Shown: piece by piece, positions 61,639-64,000 of the stretch | Numbering within the stretch: the first letter of the stretch is position 1 | Layout: the number at the start of each line of letters is the position of its first letter | Source of the DNA: Flavobacterium suaedae | GTDB lineage: Bacteria; Bacteroidota; Bacteroidia; Flavobacteriales; Flavobacteriaceae | Direction of reading: 5' to 3' | DNA: 64,000 nt | Assembly: GCF_014642915.1 (NCBI RefSeq) | Contig: NZ_BMJE01000005.1 | Location: 1-64,000 of the forward strand | Position numbers and translations under genes: made by a program | Notes under the pieces: generated by a model | What the model was told of the DNA's origin: nothing | Seen by the model: only the letters and a program-made list of their open reading frames with translations | Databases searched by the model: none

Positions 61639-64000
61639 ATGAAGAAAACGTTACTCCATATTAGCTTATGTTTGCTGGGAGCAACATCGTTTGCACAGGT
61701 GCCACCAACACCTTTAGATTCTATTCCTAATGATTCTCTCTTTTTTGATACCCAAATGGAAGAGGTTGTATTAATAGGATACGGAACAAAAAAAGCAGGA
61801 GCTATTACAGGTTCAGTATCTCAGATAAAAGCTGATGATATAGTAAGAACACCTGCACAATCACCTATACAAGCAATACAAGGTAGAGCTGCCGGTGTAA
61901 ATATTGTAACAAATGATGAGCCGGGAGCAACCCCTACAATACGAATAAGAGGATTAGGAACTCTTGTGGGAGGGCGTGACCCTTTGTATATTGTAGATGG
62001 GGTGGAAACTTCAAACATAACAGGGTTAAATCCAAATGATATTAAGAATATTGATATTTTAAAAGATGCTTCATCTTTAGCTATATATGGGCAAAAGGGA
62101 GCCAATGGTGTAATACTAATTACCACTAAAAGAGGTAAAAGAGGTGATATTAAAGTAAATTACTCAGGGTATTACGGACAGAAGTTTATACAACGAGATG
62201 TAGAAATGGCTGATTCTTATCGCTATGCCTACTATAATAATACAGCCTTAGGTTCTTCTTCATACTTTAGCTTTGACCAGCCTTATAACACAAACTGGTT
62301 AGAAGAAGTTACTGATACCGGAGAGGTAATGAATAATACAATCTCTCTATCAGGAGCAGATGAAAATGCTAACTACTACTTAAGTGCATCTAATTATAAG
62401 GAGAAAGGTATTTTAAGAGGTGCTGAATATGAGCGAACTAATGTTATCAGTAAAAATGAGTTTCGCTTATTTGATGGTAAGCTAAAAGTTTCTCCTTTTA
62501 TTAATATTTCTTCAGCTAAGGCAACCCCAAAGCCATTAAGTGTATTTACAAATGCTTACAAACAGTCCCCTATAATGCCCGTAAGGTATGCTAATGGCAG
62601 GTGGGGAGCGCCTTTGGTTAATGAGCAGGGAATTAATGATATGACAGGAGATAGGTATAATAATGTAGCTAACCCTGCTGCACAGTTATATTACTATAAT
62701 GAAAGAAGAAAAAATGTTCTTTTAATAGGCTCTATAAAAGCAGAATTAGAAATTCTGGACTATTTAACGCTTACTTCAAACTTTGGAGCTACAGGAGAGT
62801 GGGAAAGAGGGTATACCTATACACCTACCCGTGAATTATGGTTAGCATCAAACCCAACTGGAACAGTAGAAGATTATATAGCGCAAAACCCTGAAAACCC
62901 TATTATTAACACACTTCAGCAAAGAAGAAGTAGTAACTACAGGTGGAACTGGGATAATTACCTGACCTTTAATAAATACTTTGGTGACCATGATGTGACT
63001 TTAGTTGCAGGTTTATCAAGAAGTACCTACAATACTATGGAGTTTTTAAATGCTACAAGGTATGATGTTCCTGAACAATCAAACTACTGGAATTTAGATC
63101 TTTCTACAAATAATATAGAAGTAGCTCCGGGCTCAGTAGCACAAAACAATTCAAGTACACCTATTGTATCCGTAGCCTATTTTGGTAGAGCAGAATATGA
63201 GTATAAAAGGAAGTATTTATTCTCAGCTTCAGTACGAAGAGAGGGCATAAGTGTTTTTCAGGGAGATAAAAAGTTCGGAATTTTCCCGGCAGTTTCAGCA
63301 GGATGGTTAGTTACTGATGAAGAATTTATGAGAGATGTAAAATTCTTAGACCATTTAAAAGTAAGAGGCGGTTACGGAGAAGTTGGTAACGGTAACTCTT
63401 TAGCCTTAAACGAAATACTGTTTACAGTTTCAAATTACCCATTTGGTCCTGACCAAGTTATCAACCCCGGACTTAACAATCCGGGACAAATAGACAGGAA
63501 TCTTTCTTGGGAAACAATGAAAGAGTTTGATTTTGGGATAGACTTTGCAACATTATCATATAGGTTAACAGGTACTGTAGATTTATATGACAGAAAAAAT
63601 GAAAATATATTATTACCAATCTCAGTACCCCCGGTACTTTCTCCTGAACCGGTATTCCTGAATAGTGGAGTTGTTACGAATAAGGGAGTTGAGGTTAGTT
63701 TAAAATGGCAGGACTATATAGGTAATGATATTAATTATTGGATAGGAGGTAATTTCTCTTACAACCAAAATGAGCTTAAAGAAGTATATAACGAAGAGTT
63801 ATTCGGAGCTTATACAGGTGGAGGGCTAGGAAACGGTCAGTATACCAAACAAGTACTGATAGGACAGCCACTGGGAAGTTTCTATGTATATGATACTACA
63901 GGATTTAATTCTGACGGGGCATTTACTTATAGTGACCAGAGAGTTGTAGCAGGCTCATACATACCTACAACAACTTACGGAATTAATTTAGGACTTACAT
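61639..64000 (+). CDS. SusC/RagA family TonB-dependent outer-membrane transporter (partial)
   Basis: 787 codons with no stop before the window edge; the 3' end is missing. MKKTLLHISLCLLGATSFAQ is a signal peptide. Plug domain starts at residue 41 with EEVVLIGYG, followed by TGSVSQIKADDI, AIQGRAAGVNIVTNDEPG and IRIRGLGTL / PLYIVDGV, the SusC hallmarks. The barrel begins near residue 185. The carboxypeptidase-like N-terminal extension (about 80 residues in most SusC) is absent. Presumably followed by a SusD beyond the window. Substrate unknown. Confidence 0.95.
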   Translation, partial: MKKTLLHISLCLLGATSFAQVPPTPLDSIPNDSLFFDTQMEEVVLIGYGTKKAGAITGSVSQIKADDIVRTPAQSPIQAIQGRAAGVNIVTNDEPGATPTIRIRGLGTLVGGRDPLYIVDGVETSNITGLNPNDIKNIDILKDASSLAIYGQKGANGVILITTKRGKRGDIKVNYSGYYGQKFIQRDVEMADSYRYAYYNNTALGSSSYFSFDQPYNTNWLEEVTDTGEVMNNTISLSGADENANYYLSASNYKEKGILRGAEYERTNVISKNEFRLFDGKLKVSPFINISSAKATPKPLSVFTNAYKQSPIMPVRYANGRWGAPLVNEQGINDMTGDRYNNVANPAAQLYYYNERRKNVLLIGSIKAELEILDYLTLTSNFGATGEWERGYTYTPTRELWLASNPTGTVEDYIAQNPENPIINTLQQRRSSNYRWNWDNYLTFNKYFGDHDVTLVAGLSRSTYNTMEFLNATRYDVPEQSNYWNLDLSTNNIEVAPGSVAQNNSSTPIVSVAYFGRAEYEYKRKYLFSASVRREGISVFQGDKKFGIFPAVSAGWLVTDEEFMRDVKFLDHLKVRGGYGEVGNGNSLALNEILFTVSNYPFGPDQVINPGLNNPGQIDRNLSWETMKEFDFGIDFATLSYRLTGTVDLYDRKNENILLPISVPPVLSPEPVFLNSGVVTNKGVEVSLKWQDYIGNDINYWIGGNFSYNQNELKEVYNEELFGAYTGGGLGNGQYTKQVLIGQPLGSFYVYDTTGFNSDGAFTYSDQRVVAGSYIPTTTYGINLGLT

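Noticed and set aside
1-64000. CRISPR arrays, insertion sequences, rRNA and ordinary tRNA genes
   Set aside because: No repeat-spacer pattern, transposase or further T-loop signature (GTTCGAATC type) was noticed apart from tmRNA. A short tRNA could still be missed by eye.

Overview
The window comes from an AT-rich member of the Flavobacteriaceae (Bacteroidota, Flavobacterium-like). Evidence: a SusC/RagA-type TonB-dependent transporter next to a periplasmic-sensor/LuxR hybrid regulator; fused CcoN-CcoO cbb3 oxidase with a single-haem CcoP; several DUF1573/DUF4241/DUF4199/YceI proteins; lipoproteins with short Cys-containing leaders; a tmRNA whose tag ends GENNYALAA; and repeated matches to the Bacteroidota -7 promoter element TAnnTTTG in front of genes.

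Layout. 1-5000: end of an unrecognised gene, an aminotransferase, a DUF1573 protein and valS. 5000-20000: housekeeping. A lipoprotein with YD-like repeats, lipoprotein superoxide dismutase, a phospholipid cluster (acyl-CoA-binding protein, Psd, CdsA, LUD protein), ftsH-rsfS, birA, pyrE, NUDIX, coaD, ddl, a PASTA protein and rluD. 20000-29400: a 1137-residue orphan membrane protein, YceI/pirin, two small regulators, yaaA, and a TrpG/PabA amidotransferase. 29500-31450: cysE-cysM preceded by a short Cys-rich leader ORF with alternative RNA hairpins, which I read as a cysteine-sensing transcription attenuator. 31500-35500: a MarR-nitroreductase-YceI operon, thiol-redox lipoproteins, rhodanese and a single-domain response regulator. 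35780-46700: an Fnr-type regulator, the full cbb3 oxidase operon (ccoI-S-NO-Q-P-G-H plus a TauE/SafE-like protein) and hemN. Matching ATGAyAATTATCAT palindromes sit 41.5 bp upstream of the inferred starts of both ccoI and hemN.

47255-56545 is an accessory island, all on the minus strand: a 1374-residue non-secreted protein of unknown family, a minimal nucleotidyltransferase, an 870-residue protein ending in a papain-fold toxin-like domain, and a tail of small immunity-type genes (Imm35/YrhB and SUKH-3). The Imm35-SUKH-3 pair is present twice, once with a frameshifted Imm35. tmRNA lies immediately upstream. 57344-64000: an alanine/saccharopine dehydrogenase-like enzyme, then a transmembrane one-component regulator and the start of a susC gene, with a cluster of TACATCA/TGATGTA repeats between them.

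The two best candidates for new biology are the cysteine leader/attenuator (29530-29692) and the toxin island with its giant carrier-like protein and embedded nucleotidyltransferase. All function calls come from reading protein sequence and motifs; no database search was possible.
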